Shown one piece after another: positions 33,227-44,260 of a DNA stretch of 64,000 bases (the first letter of the stretch is position 1; each line of letters opens with the position of its first letter). The notes under the pieces are model-generated. The model saw nothing but the letters and a program-made list of their open reading frames with translations. It searched no databases and was not told the origin of the DNA. The position numbers and the translations under genes were made by a program. This DNA comes from Agriotes lineatus (Eukaryota > Arthropoda > Insecta > Coleoptera > Elateridae), in assembly GCA_940337035.1 (NCBI GenBank), contig CALNHX010002271.1, positions 121,792 to 185,791 on the forward strand, given 5' to 3'.

Positions 33227-36200
33227 CATAATAATAATAATAATAATAATAATTCCCTTTATTGAACCAACCAAAGAAAATATAAGTAACATAGTTTACA
33301 TAGTAACTGGGTAACAAGGTTCAAAGAGGCGAAGTTCAGACATGCTAAATTAATAGCAGTCTGTTCTACCACTTAACCCCATACAAAATGTGAAAATAAA
33401 AATAAAATTATATTAAAATTTAAAAAAAAATAAGGAAAGAAAGAAAGAAAATAAAAGAGAAGCAAGGACAATCGTTCAGTGGTTTAGTTTAGTTGGGAGC
33501 TGCTGAAAAAAATCAAATAATACTCAAGCAAAAAAAACATTATTGTCTACCCATTAAGAAGCGACAGAGATGCAGTTTAAAATTAGATAATGATAAAGAT
33601 TTAAATTTTTTAGGTAAACTATTATAAGAACTGGTAATATTATAACTAAATGATCGTTTATACAGTTGAGACTTGTGCAATGGAATAGCAATTAGATTTT
33701 TATTTCTAAGATCAAATGAATGACTAGTAGAAGTAAACTTAATTTTATTAAAAAGGTATGGAGGAGTTTCAGTAGTAATAATTTTGTGAAATAAACATAA
33801 TGCATGTAGAGTTCTTCTGTTGTTCATGTTAAGCCATTTTACCTCACTTATCTTGGAAGAAACAGATTCATATTTTCTAATTCCAAAAATTAGCCTCAAA
33901 CATGAATTTTGAATTCTTTGAATCCTTTTAGAATCTATACTATCAAGGCAGGGTCCATACACAGAATCGCAGTAATTAAATTGTGATAGAACCAATGAGT
34001 CACAAAGTAATATTTTAATTTTTCGATTTAAACAATGTCTGTAGCTATATATCAGTTTCAAGTTAGAAAATGCTTTTTTAATAGTACTTGCGATGTGATC
34101 TCTAAATGATAATTTTGAATCAATAAATAATCCAAGATTCTTAGCGCATTTGGAAATTTTGATATTAACATCTTTAACTTTAATTCTGTCTTCATATGTT
34201 TCCCTTATTTTATTTTTACCAAAAAGTAAAACTACAGTTTTATTTGCATTAATTTTTAAATTATGTGCCTCCGAAGTTTTGATTAAAGTATCTATATCTG
34301 AACAGACTAACCGAATAGCAGCATCTACATCGTTTGGGAAGAAACTATACAATAATTGTGTATCATCTGCATATATGTATATTATATCTGCAATATCTCA
34401 GAGCCTTAAAAAACAACACGAATATATTGAATACAAAAGAGGACCAAGAACTGAGCCTTGTGGAACACCAGCAAGTACAGCACATGGAGTAGAGTATTTT
34501 TTATTTAAAATAACTTTCTGAGATCTGTTACTTAAATAATTTTTAATAAGAGAAGTAGCATTATTGCTAAAACCAATAAAATGTAATAGAGCAATCAAAG
34601 TAGTGTGGTTAATCGTATCAAATGCTTTAGAGTAGTCCAGAAGCACAACTACCGATAACTTATTGGCATCGATAGCAGATAGAATATCATCAGTAATATT
34701 TAACAGCGTAGTTGTGCAACTGTAACCAGCCCTAAAACCAGATTGAGTATGTGGTAAAATGTCATGTAGATTAAGATGTTGGTTAATTTGTTGAACTAAA
34801 ATTTTCTTAAAAATCTTCGAAAATACCGGCAAGATGCTGATAGGGCGGAGGTCTTTAAAATCCTTAGGTTGACCAATTTTTGGAAGCGGAATGACGTTGG
34901 CACATTTCCATGTATCTGGACAAACGTTATTTATTAAACAGAAATTAATTATATGGGTACCTAATAAATGGCAACAGAAAAGGACAACACATTTCTATCA
35001 TACCAATACTAATACCATCACAGCCAGTAGCTTTAGTTTTAATAGTAGTAATAACCTTTAACACGTCAATTTCCGATATTTCGAAAAAATCCATTTTAAC
35101 GTTAACATTTTTTATAAGATTATTCATATAATAATTTACTAAGTCTAAATTACAATCACCAGAATTGTTACTTATGTCAACAAAGGTAGAATTAATTAAA
35201 TTGACATCTTGTAGATGTAAAGGAATATCAGTAGCTCTGCGACCCCCGTATATTCCAATATTATTTAGTTCTTTCCATATAGTTCTATAGAACCCTTATT
35301 GCGAATATGATGTTCAAGGTATGCTTTTTTTCTGGTCTTACTGCAAACGTAGTATAATTTCGCAATAATTTATAATACTCCCAGTGCACGCGGTTCTTTG
35401 TGCGTTTGAATTTTTTTAGTGCTTTGTCACGAAGAGATATCATAAATTTAAGATTATCTGTCAACCAAGGCGTGCGGGGTTTTGTAAATTTCACCGTTTT
35501 TAAACAGGTACCTATGCTTATTAAATAGCTGCAAAATGTTCTCATTAAGAAACTGTAACTTCTCATTAATTTCAGAAATTTCATAGATGTTATTCCAATC
35601 TAGAGATTTTAGATCATTACAAAAATGCATGTAACTAAAATTGGAAAAGTCGCGATAAGTATACAGAAAAGGAGTGCTACTTTCAGCGGCCAAAGGATAG
35701 TCGCAGTATACAAGGCGATGATCTGAAATGTGGTGCATATCAATTGCCCCTGCATTCGAAATACTCTTGTCATTATGTACAATAATAAGGTCTATTAAAG
35801 TAGAACTGTTGCTTGTAATTCGTGTTGGTTCTGAAATAATCTGCTTAAATCCAAATGCTTCAAGCATAGAATTAAACTGAATGCAGTGAACATCACTGAA
35901 TTTAAGCAAATCTACATTAAAATCACCGATACAGAGTAGTTCGTCTGCAGTAGGCAATAAAGCAGTAAACGAATTTTCAAACACACTCAGAAATTCAACA
36001 CAATTACACTCCTGTCGTCTGTATATGGTACCAATAATTAAACTAGCTTTTTTTGTTTTAACTTTTATCCATAGCTGTTCGATAGACATGCTATTGTTAT
36101 CAACGTGTGAAACAGTGAACTCCAAGCCCTTTCTAATATACATACCAATTCCTCCACCCCAAGTGTCCGTCATTCTATCATTCCTTATCTTATGAAATAA

Positions 36201-36370
36201 AAACCCGGTATCTCAACTAAATTATCAGCGACGTTCTGCGATAACCACGTTTCTGTGACACCCACCACATCATAATGAGTAGACAAAACGTGATCTTTGA
36301 AATCAGAGAAGCTACCTAAAAGTGAACGAACATTTAAATGACAAATTTTTAAACAATTATACATAATTTA
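33227..36370 (-). pseudogene. LINE B, 5'-truncated relative of LINE A
   Basis: Read on the - strand. Endonuclease at 36173-35454 (GGGIGMYIRKG, IGTIYRRQ, CIGDFNVDLL, SDHRLVY), linker at 35584-35285 (KPRTPWLTDNLK), reverse transcriptase at 35127-33540 with LRPISILPVFSKIF, FRAGYSCTTT, VLLDYSKAFDTINH, GVPQGSVLGPLL and IYADDTQLL (YADD). At least four frame breaks make it dead. It starts within the endonuclease region near 36370 and ends in an ATTATTATT tail (33227-33252). Same family group as LINE A. Confidence 0.85.
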
Positions 36371-36756
36371 TAAGAAAGTAAATAATATACATTTTTAATA
36401 AATGACATCATACAAATGAAATCGATTCAAAATGAATATACATTAAAAATAAATTCATACATCAATAAACAGTAAATAGTAAATAGGTCAAGAATGTCTT
36501 GGTTTAAATAATGTGCTATTTAGAGCATCTCTTACATTAAAGGTTAGGTATATGTAAAATTCTTTTTCTATAACCATTCAAAAATGAACAACTTTCGTCA
36601 CGTTTTACCCCAACCGAAAGCGCCAGTTCCGGGACCAGTGATAGAATATCCCGTAACGCTAACTTTCGTTTCTAGTGACGAAAGTAAGTTGTTGCAATTT
36701 CAGATATTAAATGCATTCTTCCATATCCAATTGTAACCATCATTCGTTTTCTTAAG
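36371..36756. other. non-coding with an imperfect hairpin
   Basis: Hairpin at about 36590-36695: AACAACTTTCGTCACG...TTTCGTTTCTAGTGACGAAAGTAAGTTGTT. No gene. Confidence 0.5.
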
Positions 36757-37255
36757 AAAGGGGGAAGCCCCGAGGACCCCCTTCAATAGGGGCGTAGCCC
36801 CGAAGGTCCCCTTGGAGAGGGGCGGAGCCCTGAGGGCCCCCTTGGAGAGGGGCGAAGCCCCGAAGGTCCCCTTGAAAAGTGGCAGAGTCTCGAAAGCCCC
36901 CTTAGAGAGGGGCAGAGCCCCAACGACCCCTTGGAGAGGGGCGGAGCCCCGAGGGCCTCCTTGGAGAGGGACAGATTCCCGAGGGCCCCTTGGAGAGGGG
37001 CAGAGCCCCTAGGGCCCTGTTGGGGGGGGCGAAGCACCGAGGGCCCCCTTGAAAAGGAGCGGAGCCCCTAAAGCCCCCTGGGAGAGGGGCAGATCCCCGG
37101 GGGCCGTCTTGGAGAAGGGCGGAGCCCCGAGAGCCCTCTTGGGGAGGGGCGGAGCCCCGAAGGCCCACTTGAAAAGGGCGCAGTCCCTAAAGTCTCCTGG
37201 GAGAGAAGCAAAGCCTCGAGGGCCTCCTTGAAGAGAGGGGGTATATCCCTAAATC
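36757..37255. repeat. GC-rich minisatellite, about 36-37-bp unit
   Basis: Roughly 13 diverged units of the type CCCCTTGGAGAGGGGCGGAG followed by CCCCGAGGGC. Open frames on both strands are caused by the repeat and are not genes. Each unit can pair with itself (CCCCTTGGAGAGGGG). Confidence 0.9.
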
Positions 37256-37279
37256 CCCGATTTAGTATAGTCTCTTACT

Positions 37280-37392
37280 CGTCGAAAGGCATTTTCTGCA
37301 ACTTGAGAACATTATCAAACTCGGCTACGCCTCGTTTGATAAACTGTTCTCTCGTTTGCAGAAAATGCTACTTTCGTCACTCGTTAAACAAT
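37280..37392. repeat. hairpin with CTCGGCTACGCCTCG apex
   Basis: Arms GTCGAAAGGCATTTTCTGCAA...GAGAACA..TTATCAAA and mirror TTTGATAA..TGTTCTC...TTGCAGAAAATGC..CTTTCGTC. Confidence 0.7.
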
Positions 37393-37482
37393 ATACTATT
37401 CTAAAGTCTACTACCTGTTATCTAAATAATCTTTTGAATTTCAATGCAATATAAGAAATACGTTTTTTATTATACCTGCATC

Positions 37483-39667
37483 CAGTGGCGTAACTAAGAT
37501 TTTGCTCTGGGGGGTGTTCTGGGAGAGTGATCAACCTTACAATAAGAATTTAAAAAAAATTAGGTACCATAAATTATAGTTGATTTGATTTCTATAGGAC
37601 TTACGGTAGGCCTTGATTTAACTTCTTGGCAATGTAGACCACCTAGTTACATCTAAAAATTTACTAAGTGATGTTGACAGACGTCTATTTAAATCGGTGA
37701 AATTAATTAGTGTGGTATTTTATTTGCTTATTAACCAAAAGAAGAGAAACAATTATTTGCTAAATAAATAACAACTTAGCTTGCTTGTAAAACAGAATTG
37801 CAAAATATGCCTGTCCTTGCAATAACTCTAACCTATGAAAATGTTAAATGTCATTCTGACTGTAAAAAATTTGTTAAATCAGGGCCTACTGCAAGTCTTA
37901 TAGAATTTAAAGCAACTATACTGTTTATTATAAACAATAAAGAGAGAGAAACAACTCTATTTATAACAAAGTGAAGTTGCTTGCATAGTAGTAATTCAAG
38001 TTTTCTGTTTTTTTTTGCGAACTCCTTTGTAATTTCATTTACGTTCACCTGTAGTTCTCTGTGAATGGAAAGCATTGCCAATCCATTTAACCTATATTGC
38101 AATGTTGTATTTCGGAGGTAAGTCTTAATTCTTTTTAAGGTGAAAATTATCTTTTAGCTGTTGCAGTTGACACAGGAATCGTTGCAAGGTCTTGCAGCAA
38201 CTTGAAAATGGAAACATGTCCTTATTGCACGTAGCTCAAGGGCGTAGCCAGGGGGAGGCACGGATGGGCATTTGCCCACCCCTAAAAAAATTTAAGAGCA
38301 AAAGATTCATATTCTACAAGATATTCGAAAACTGAACTATAATAAGTTATACTTCTAATTTGAATTAAAAACAAATGAGAAAAAAAGAAGTCGTATGACC
38401 CAATTCATTGTATACTATATCTTCAAGCTGTGCAGGTTTCAACGGGAAGGTTATTTAGTTATGGGAAAAGTGCAGCTCGTGATGTAAACGTCAGTGTCAA
38501 AAAATGTGTGCAATGAACTGAACACTGTGTTAGCCGCGAATAGTTTTAGACAATGTCCGTGGTAATAGCGTGGTTTGCAAATAATGGGAAAATATTAAAT
38601 AAAAATACTGTTATTTTGAAAAACACAAAATTCAATGAGTGCCAATTAATGAATGTATATCATGCGCTTGCTAGGTAATATTCGTGGCACCGTAGCAAAA
38701 ATCTTCACTCGCATTTTTCCCTTAATCAATATATCTGGAATAATTTATCTGTAGTCAAAAATGCACAATAACGCTGAATGAGCGCATTGGTTTCACTTCC
38801 AATATTTCAGTGTGTATGTGCTCGTTCTGTTCCGAAAAAAAGAGTTGGAAAACAAACATGATATTTGAAAGCTTAAAAAAATACCGAAAGCTTTTTGGAT
38901 TACCTGCTATAATTTGAGTAATTCTAAGAATCAAGCGGAATTGTGGTACAATCCCTAGCAGAATAAAAAATTAGAAAAGAAGAACTGCAAGAGTTGGAAA
39001 TAGCAGAAGTAAAATAAAATAAGCTTTTTCTCTAATTAAAATATGCTTTGCACATTTCCTTGGTTCAACTGTGTACAACATGCACCATTGAAAGATCCTT
39101 CAGTTCTTTGGGTAGAGTGATAATCTGGTTGCGGTCAACAATATCAGAAAACCGCTTTATTAGACTATGTATGTTGAGTGTGTACACAGAAAAATAATAC
39201 TGGAGGGAAGTGAAGAACTAAAAGATAAAGTCTTAAAAAAGTTTGCGAAAACTAAAGTTAATTTAAATTAGAATTTTTTGCTAATTGTAAAAAAGTAAAC
39301 AACAATAATATGTAATAATAATAATAGTTAAATGCGTATATAAATTTTTGCCCCCCTTTAACTGGAACTCTGACTACGCCCTTAGCTAGCTAGCACATCC
39401 ATTGCTGTCTTATATGAAAGATTTTGTACATTTTGGCATTTCCGGTATAATTTGAACTCTGCAATCGCTTTCGAAACAGGTTCGTTGAGGTTGGATTTTA
39501 AAAATAAGCGAGTCCGAATTCCGAATGTACGTAAGTAATAATTGATATTCAATCATACATTACTAAGATGTAATTTTAGATTTGTTGTTTAAGACAAATT
39601 TTGGTTATTCCTAAAGTCTCTGGGGGGTGTTCCGACACCCATATCACCCCCCATAGTTACGCCACTG
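37483..39667. mobile_element. hAT-like element with CAGTGGCGTAACTA ends
   Basis: Perfect 8-bp TSD CCTGCATC (37475-37482 and 39668-39675). Ends CAGTGGCGTAACTAAGAT and ATAGTTACGCCACTG. Contains a second hAT-like element and no intact gene. The small - strand frame at 37851-38102 may be transposase debris. Confidence 0.87.
38237..39383 (+). mobile_element. nested hAT element with transposase remnant
   Basis: Ends CAAGGGCGTAGCCAG and CTGACTACGCCCTT, flanks ACGTAGCT / AGCTAGCT (6 of 8 match). About 39075-39195 still reads TCTIERSFSSLGRVIIWLRS then NRFIRLCMLSVYTEK, the C-terminal dimerisation domain of hAT transposases (usual form ERSFSxLRRIKTWLRST). Stops elsewhere; dead. Confidence 0.75.
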
Positions 39668-39675
39668 CCTGCATC

Positions 39676-40109
39676 AGAATCGCCGTTTAAAGCACGGCTG
39701 AGCGTGCGAAAACAGGGGATTAAATCTCGCCGAGCTTTAAAGGTTGTCCAGGAAACGACAGAATGCAACAACGGACGTGGACGCGACAAAAACGTAAATA
39801 ATTCTCGTAACTATAGTAGCAATATTATTATGCCCTCTCGATTTATCAGGACAAAAATTATTTCTAAGTTTTTAGTGCGTAATTTATTTCCAGTATTGCA
39901 GGTATAATAAAAAATCTGGTGTGATACACTCACACAACTTCCTTTTACAGTGATCTTATAATTAGGCAAAAATTTCATTTTTAATTTTTAACCATTTTCA
40001 AAAATTTTCAAAAATTACAAATTCTACAAAAACGGTACAAAATAGAGCGTTAGTTGAAGAGACAAATTTTCTCTAGAATTTTAAAATGAATTCAAAAATG
40101 TAATAATAT
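39676..40109. other. non-coding, no feature recognised
   Basis: Includes a run of AAAATTTTCAAAAATT-type repeats near 39990-40030 and the left TSD of the RTE LINE (TAATAATAT, 40101-40109). Confidence 0.5.
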
Positions 40110-43100
40110 CTCTCTCTCTGGTCGTATACTTCATAGTTGAAGTGTCGTGATCTCATGGTTGCTATTTAAGTTGTAGTTTGGGCAATGTTTCTCCATTTGT
40201 CTCTGTCTGAGGCGCACCTAATATTTTCTTGAAAAGGTGTACCGGTAAATTCCTTGACTTGGTCAATCCAGCGTTTTGGGGAACGCCCTCGAGGGCGTTT
40301 TCCTTCTACTTTCCCCTGAACAACCAGTTTTTCCAGGTTGTCGTCCTTCCTTCTGGTGACGTGTCCAAAGTGTTTCAAAATTCGTCGCTTTACTGCACTT
40401 GACAGTCTTTCTTGAATTTCTAGTTCTTCCAATATGGACACATTCGTTCTATGTGCTGTCCAGGGGATCCTCAAGAGTCTTCGCCAAACCCACATCTCGA
40501 AGGCGTCCAGCTTTTGAATGTCTACAGCTTTCAAAGTCCATGCTTCCGCTCCATATATAACAATGGGAAACACCAGTGTTCTCACTAACTTGCATTTTGT
40601 TGCCTTCGTAATGTGACGATCTTTCCAAATTTTTGTGAGTTTAGTCATAGCTGTTTTGGCAAGCGCTGTTCTTCTTTTTATGTCCGTTGACGAGTTGCCC
40701 TCATTATTTATATGGGAACCTAGGTAAACTATTTCATTGACATTTTCCACATCACGAATGTTAGGTGCGGTTTCTATTTTGTTGGTGCGGTCTATTACCA
40801 TGAGTTTTGTTTTTTGCCGATTTAGTTTTAGGCCGAAGTGTAAGCTCTCCTGCTCAACCCTTTCAATCAACTCTGACATCTCCTGTTCCTCTTTCGCGAT
40901 GAGGGTAGTATCATCCGCGTAGCGTAGGTTGTTTATTGTCTTGCCACCAATAACTATTCCATTTTTCCAACCGTCCAGAGATTTCCTTACTATGTATTCT
41001 CCGTAGATGTTGAATAGCAAAGGTGACAAGATGCATCCCTGGCGTACGCCGCGTTGTATATTAAAGGTTTTGGAGGTCTTGTTATCGATTTTGATTATTC
41101 CTGTGCTGTTTTTGTATAACTGTCTTAATAGTATGACGAGGTGTGAAGGAGTTCCCATGTCTAGTAACACTTTCCAGAGTTGTGGCCAATTCACGCAGTC
41201 AAAGGCCTTACTATAGTCAAGAAAGCAGAGATACGTAGGTTTTCCGAACTCTCTTGCCTTCTCAATGATTTGGCGTACGTTCATGATTTGTTCTCTGGTG
41301 CCTTTTCCGGTTACAAACCCAGCTTGTTCTTCTGGGATCTGCCACTCTAAGAAATGTTTGAGTCGATTTAGTAGGATTCTGAGCATAACCTTACTTGGGT
41401 GGGATATCAGTGCGATCGTTCTGTAGTTATTACATTTTTGACTTGACCCTTTTTTATGCAGTGGAATGAAAGTGGATGAACTCCAGTCCCTTGGCCATTG
41501 TCCCGTTTGCCAGATCGTGTTGCAAATTCCCCATAATAGGTCGACACCTTTTGGCGTAAGGTGTTTTAGCATTTCTGCACTCACATTGTCTTCACCTGTA
41601 CTTTTGTTGTTTTTTAAATGATGAATAGCTTGCTCTACTTCTTCTCTTAATATATCAGGCTCCTGTTCGATTTCCATGATGGAAGGAAAATGTACTGCTT
41701 CTTGGTCGTTTACTTCGCTTATGTATAAGTTTTCACAGTATTTTCGCCATACTTCCACTACGTCATCAATCTCAGTAACGACTTTCCCCTCTCTGTCTTC
41801 TATTTTCCATGTTTTTGGTTTAAATTCCCTTGTGATTTCTTTGACGTACTGGAAGAGATCTCGGGTTTCGTTAGTGTTAGCTCGTCTTTCAATTTCGTGA
41901 CATATGTGTTGTATGTGCTGGTTTTTGTCACGTCTACATAACCGTTGTATTTCTCTGTTCAGTCTCCTATATTCGGTTCTTCGTTCTTGTGTGTTTATGC
42001 CTGTTTGTCTGAGAGTCTTCCTTTCTTCTACTACTTTCCAAGTTTCGTCGGTCATCCATTGTTTGTTTTTTGCTTTTCTTTTGTTTTGTTGTAACACTTG
42101 GTCTTTGGTAGTTAGTAGAGTTGTTTTGAGGCCTTGCCACATTTCTTCTGGGTTCGTCTGACTCAAGTTGTCTGAATTGGTTATTAAGTTCTGTTCCAGT
42201 TTTTCTTTGAATTGCTCCATGTCTCCAGGTTCCAAGGAAGGAATTCTTTTTTCTGTTTTCTTTGTTTTTATATGAATTCTGATTTTTGCCAGCAAGAGTT
42301 TGTGATCACTGCCACACTCTTTCCCAGGGAGAGTTTTTACGTTGTTGACACTTGATTTCCATCTAGCTGCTATGAGGAAGAAATCAATTTGATTCTTGTA
42401 TTTTCCTCCAGGAGATATCCACGTGTAGCGGCGTCTTGGGTGTTGAGGGAATAGGCTATTTGTAATGGCAAAATTGTTTTCTATGCAGAACTCTACGAGC
42501 CTTTGACCGGGCTCATTCCTCTTGCCCAGACCGTATCTTCCGACCAATTGCCTTATTTGCTCGACTTCTTGTGTTTGTCCAATTTTGGCGTTAAAATCCC
42601 CTTGTATACATACTATTTCTTTGCTGGGCATTTCCCTAATAGTGCTTTCCAGTTGGCGGTAGAATTCAGAAATTTCCTCCTCACTGCTGGATGCTGTTGG
42701 CGCATATACTTGGACTACGTTTAAGTTACATGGTTTAGCATTGATCTTTATAGTGAGAATTCTAGAGTTAATGGGGTTGTAGCCCAGTACACTTGGTTGT
42801 ATTTGTTTGGGAATGATTATTGCCACTCCTTGTATCGAGTCTGTTTGGTGTCCAGAGAAATATATGGTGTTGCCGTTTTTGGTGTTAAAATGTCCTTGGC
42901 CTGCCCAATGCGTTTCGCACAGACCAGCTATTGTAATGTTTGATATTTCTCGTTCGATAATGTCCAATTTACCGGGGTGTAGAACAAGACCCTGAATATT
43001 CCAGGTGGCAATTGATATGTTCTTACGCAGAGATAACTTTGTTGTCGAAGTTTGTATATTTACGTCATTAGATCTTCTCATAGCTTTCCCCCCCGGAGAT

Positions 43101-43378
43101 CCGATCGGGGAAATGTTTATACTCCGGATTTTATTATCTATGAGACACTCCATGAGATTCTCTTGGGATAATACTAGAGGTAGTCATCCCCTGGCTTTCC
43201 TCTAGGGGTAGGGATGTGGGAAAAGGATATTGCCTTGGGTGGGAATAAAGGTTATGGAACCTAACTTCTCCAGGGAAGGGCGTTGGAGAAGTTAAGGGCT
43301 TGCAAGGGCAGGGTCGCCATTCCCTGAGGAGGTCTGTTCTTCACCGGTATCGTGAAGAAGTACCCCCCGCTACCCCTC
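40110..43378 (-). mobile_element. full-length RTE-type LINE
   Basis: 3.27 kb on the - strand, bounded by a perfect 9-bp TSD TAATAATAT (40101-40109 and 43379-43387). Short 5' leader (43154-43378), one ORF, a short 3' UTR of about 56 bp ending in a GA-rich run. No poly(A) tail. This layout is typical of RTE elements. Intact and therefore possibly active. Confidence 0.88.
40166..43153 (-). CDS. RTE endonuclease-reverse transcriptase, intact
   Basis: 995 aa that nick target DNA and copy the element RNA into it. Apurinic-type endonuclease at about 45-290: SIATWNIQGL, GLCETHWAGQG, VVQVYAPT, IQGDFNAKIG, RYTWISPGG, CGSDHKLL. Reverse transcriptase at about 510-790: NNYRTIALISHPSKVM, EEQAGF..GKGTREQI, FLDYSKAFDCVNW, RGVRQGCILSPLLFNIY and LRYADDTTLIA (YADD). 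C-terminal region has VWRRLLRIPWTAHRTN and KRPRGRSPKRWIDQVKE. Complete catalytic motifs with no stop. The ATG chosen is the first in frame, and the true start may be slightly downstream. Confidence 0.92.
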   Translation of the reverse strand: MECLIDNKIRSINISPIGSPGGKAMRRSNDVNIQTSTTKLSLRKNISIATWNIQGLVLHPGKLDIIEREISNITIAGLCETHWAGQGHFNTKNGNTIYFSGHQTDSIQGVAIIIPKQIQPSVLGYNPINSRILTIKINAKPCNLNVVQVYAPTASSSEEEISEFYRQLESTIREMPSKEIVCIQGDFNAKIGQTQEVEQIRQLVGRYGLGKRNEPGQRLVEFCIENNFAITNSLFPQHPRRRYTWISPGGKYKNQIDFFLIAARWKSSVNNVKTLPGKECGSDHKLLLAKIRIHIKTKKTEKRIPSLEPGDMEQFKEKLEQNLITNSDNLSQTNPEEMWQGLKTTLLTTKDQVLQQNKRKAKNKQWMTDETWKVVEERKTLRQTGINTQERRTEYRRLNREIQRLCRRDKNQHIQHICHEIERRANTNETRDLFQYVKEITREFKPKTWKIEDREGKVVTEIDDVVEVWRKYCENLYISEVNDQEAVHFPSIMEIEQEPDILREEVEQAIHHLKNNKSTGEDNVSAEMLKHLTPKGVDLLWGICNTIWQTGQWPRDWSSSTFIPLHKKGSSQKCNNYRTIALISHPSKVMLRILLNRLKHFLEWQIPEEQAGFVTGKGTREQIMNVRQIIEKAREFGKPTYLCFLDYSKAFDCVNWPQLWKVLLDMGTPSHLVILLRQLYKNSTGIIKIDNKTSKTFNIQRGVRQGCILSPLLFNIYGEYIVRKSLDGWKNGIVIGGKTINNLRYADDTTLIAKEEQEMSELIERVEQESLHFGLKLNRQKTKLMVIDRTNKIETAPNIRDVENVNEIVYLGSHINNEGNSSTDIKRRTALAKTAMTKLTKIWKDRHITKATKCKLVRTLVFPIVIYGAEAWTLKAVDIQKLDAFEMWVWRRLLRIPWTAHRTNVSILEELEIQERLSSAVKRRILKHFGHVTRRKDDNLEKLVVQGKVEGKRPRGRSPKRWIDQVKEFTGTPFQENIRCASDRDKWRNIAQTTT

Positions 43379-43539
43379 TAATAATATACCGGGTGTTTTA
43401 TTTAAAATAGGAGTTAATAAAAAGAATAGAAAAAGAACAAAAGAAACCCACTTTAGAAGTATTCAACTGAAAAATCACCTAGCTCACATCAATACACATT
43501 AAAAATGTAATAAAAATGTAAAGTTTAAAAAAAATCGTT

Positions 43540-43862
43540 AGAGCCGTTTTTGAAAAAATCGAAAAAAACTGAAAAATCACACCTACTTCCGGTTATGCGA
43601 TTTTCTTCAAAAGCTTGCTGTCGCATCTAGATAGTACACAAAACTTATATATAAAGTTTCAACGTCATACCTCTTTTCGTTTTTGAGATATTCTGTTCAC
43701 AGAAAGACACACACACAGACACACAGACAGACAGACAGACCAATGAAAAAAAATATGTTTTTTTGGGATCAGGGGACTCTAAAACGTGAAGATCTGTTGA
43801 AAACTCAATTTTGAATTTTTGGGGTGAATCCAATACTTCCTTTATTGTAAAAGGAAGTAAAA
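43540..43862. repeat. dispersed repeat also found around 59370-64000
   Basis: Contains AGCTTGCTGTCGCATCTAGA, a TTTTGAGATATTCTGTTCACAG phrase, a CACACAGACAGACAGAC microsatellite and an end AAGGAAGTAAAA. The reverse-complement copy spans 59370-59512 and 63929-64000, split there by the Jockey LINE. Confidence 0.7.
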
Positions 43863-43869
43863 ATAGCGT

Positions 43870-43985
43870 AAAGTATTCGTGGATAACCGGTCTTTAAAAC
43901 ACTTGCTCTATTTCGAGCACTCCGGCTAGGCCGTCGTGCTCGAAAACTCGCGCCTGTTTTAAAGACCTTGTTATCCACTCATACT
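43870..43985. repeat. hairpin with CTCCGGCTAGGCCGTCG apex
   Basis: Arms AGTATTCGTGGATAAC..GGTCTTTAAAACA and TGTTTTAAAGACC..GTTATCCACTCATACT, inner arms TTTCGAGCA/TGCTCGAAA. Confidence 0.7.
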
Positions 43986-44260
43986 TTAATATACCGGGTG
44001 GCCATAAATATCTGATATCACATTACCTTTGGAATCAACACCGCTTTATTAAAGTGATGAATCCAACTAAACTAAATGTCATTAATGTCATCACAACTAA
44101 AATTCCCATCTGTCAAAAATTATTACAGATTGCAATAAGTAATGGAGTTAGAACAGGAGATTTTTATAATCGAGTCGTATTTAAGAAATGGTGTCAATAA
44201 CCTTGCATTTTATTACATTACATACCAATACTTATTATAATTGAAATATAATGCTAACCA

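Noticed and set aside
36783..37231. Several Gly/Pro/Ser-rich frames on both strands
   Set aside because: They are translations of the GC-rich minisatellite.
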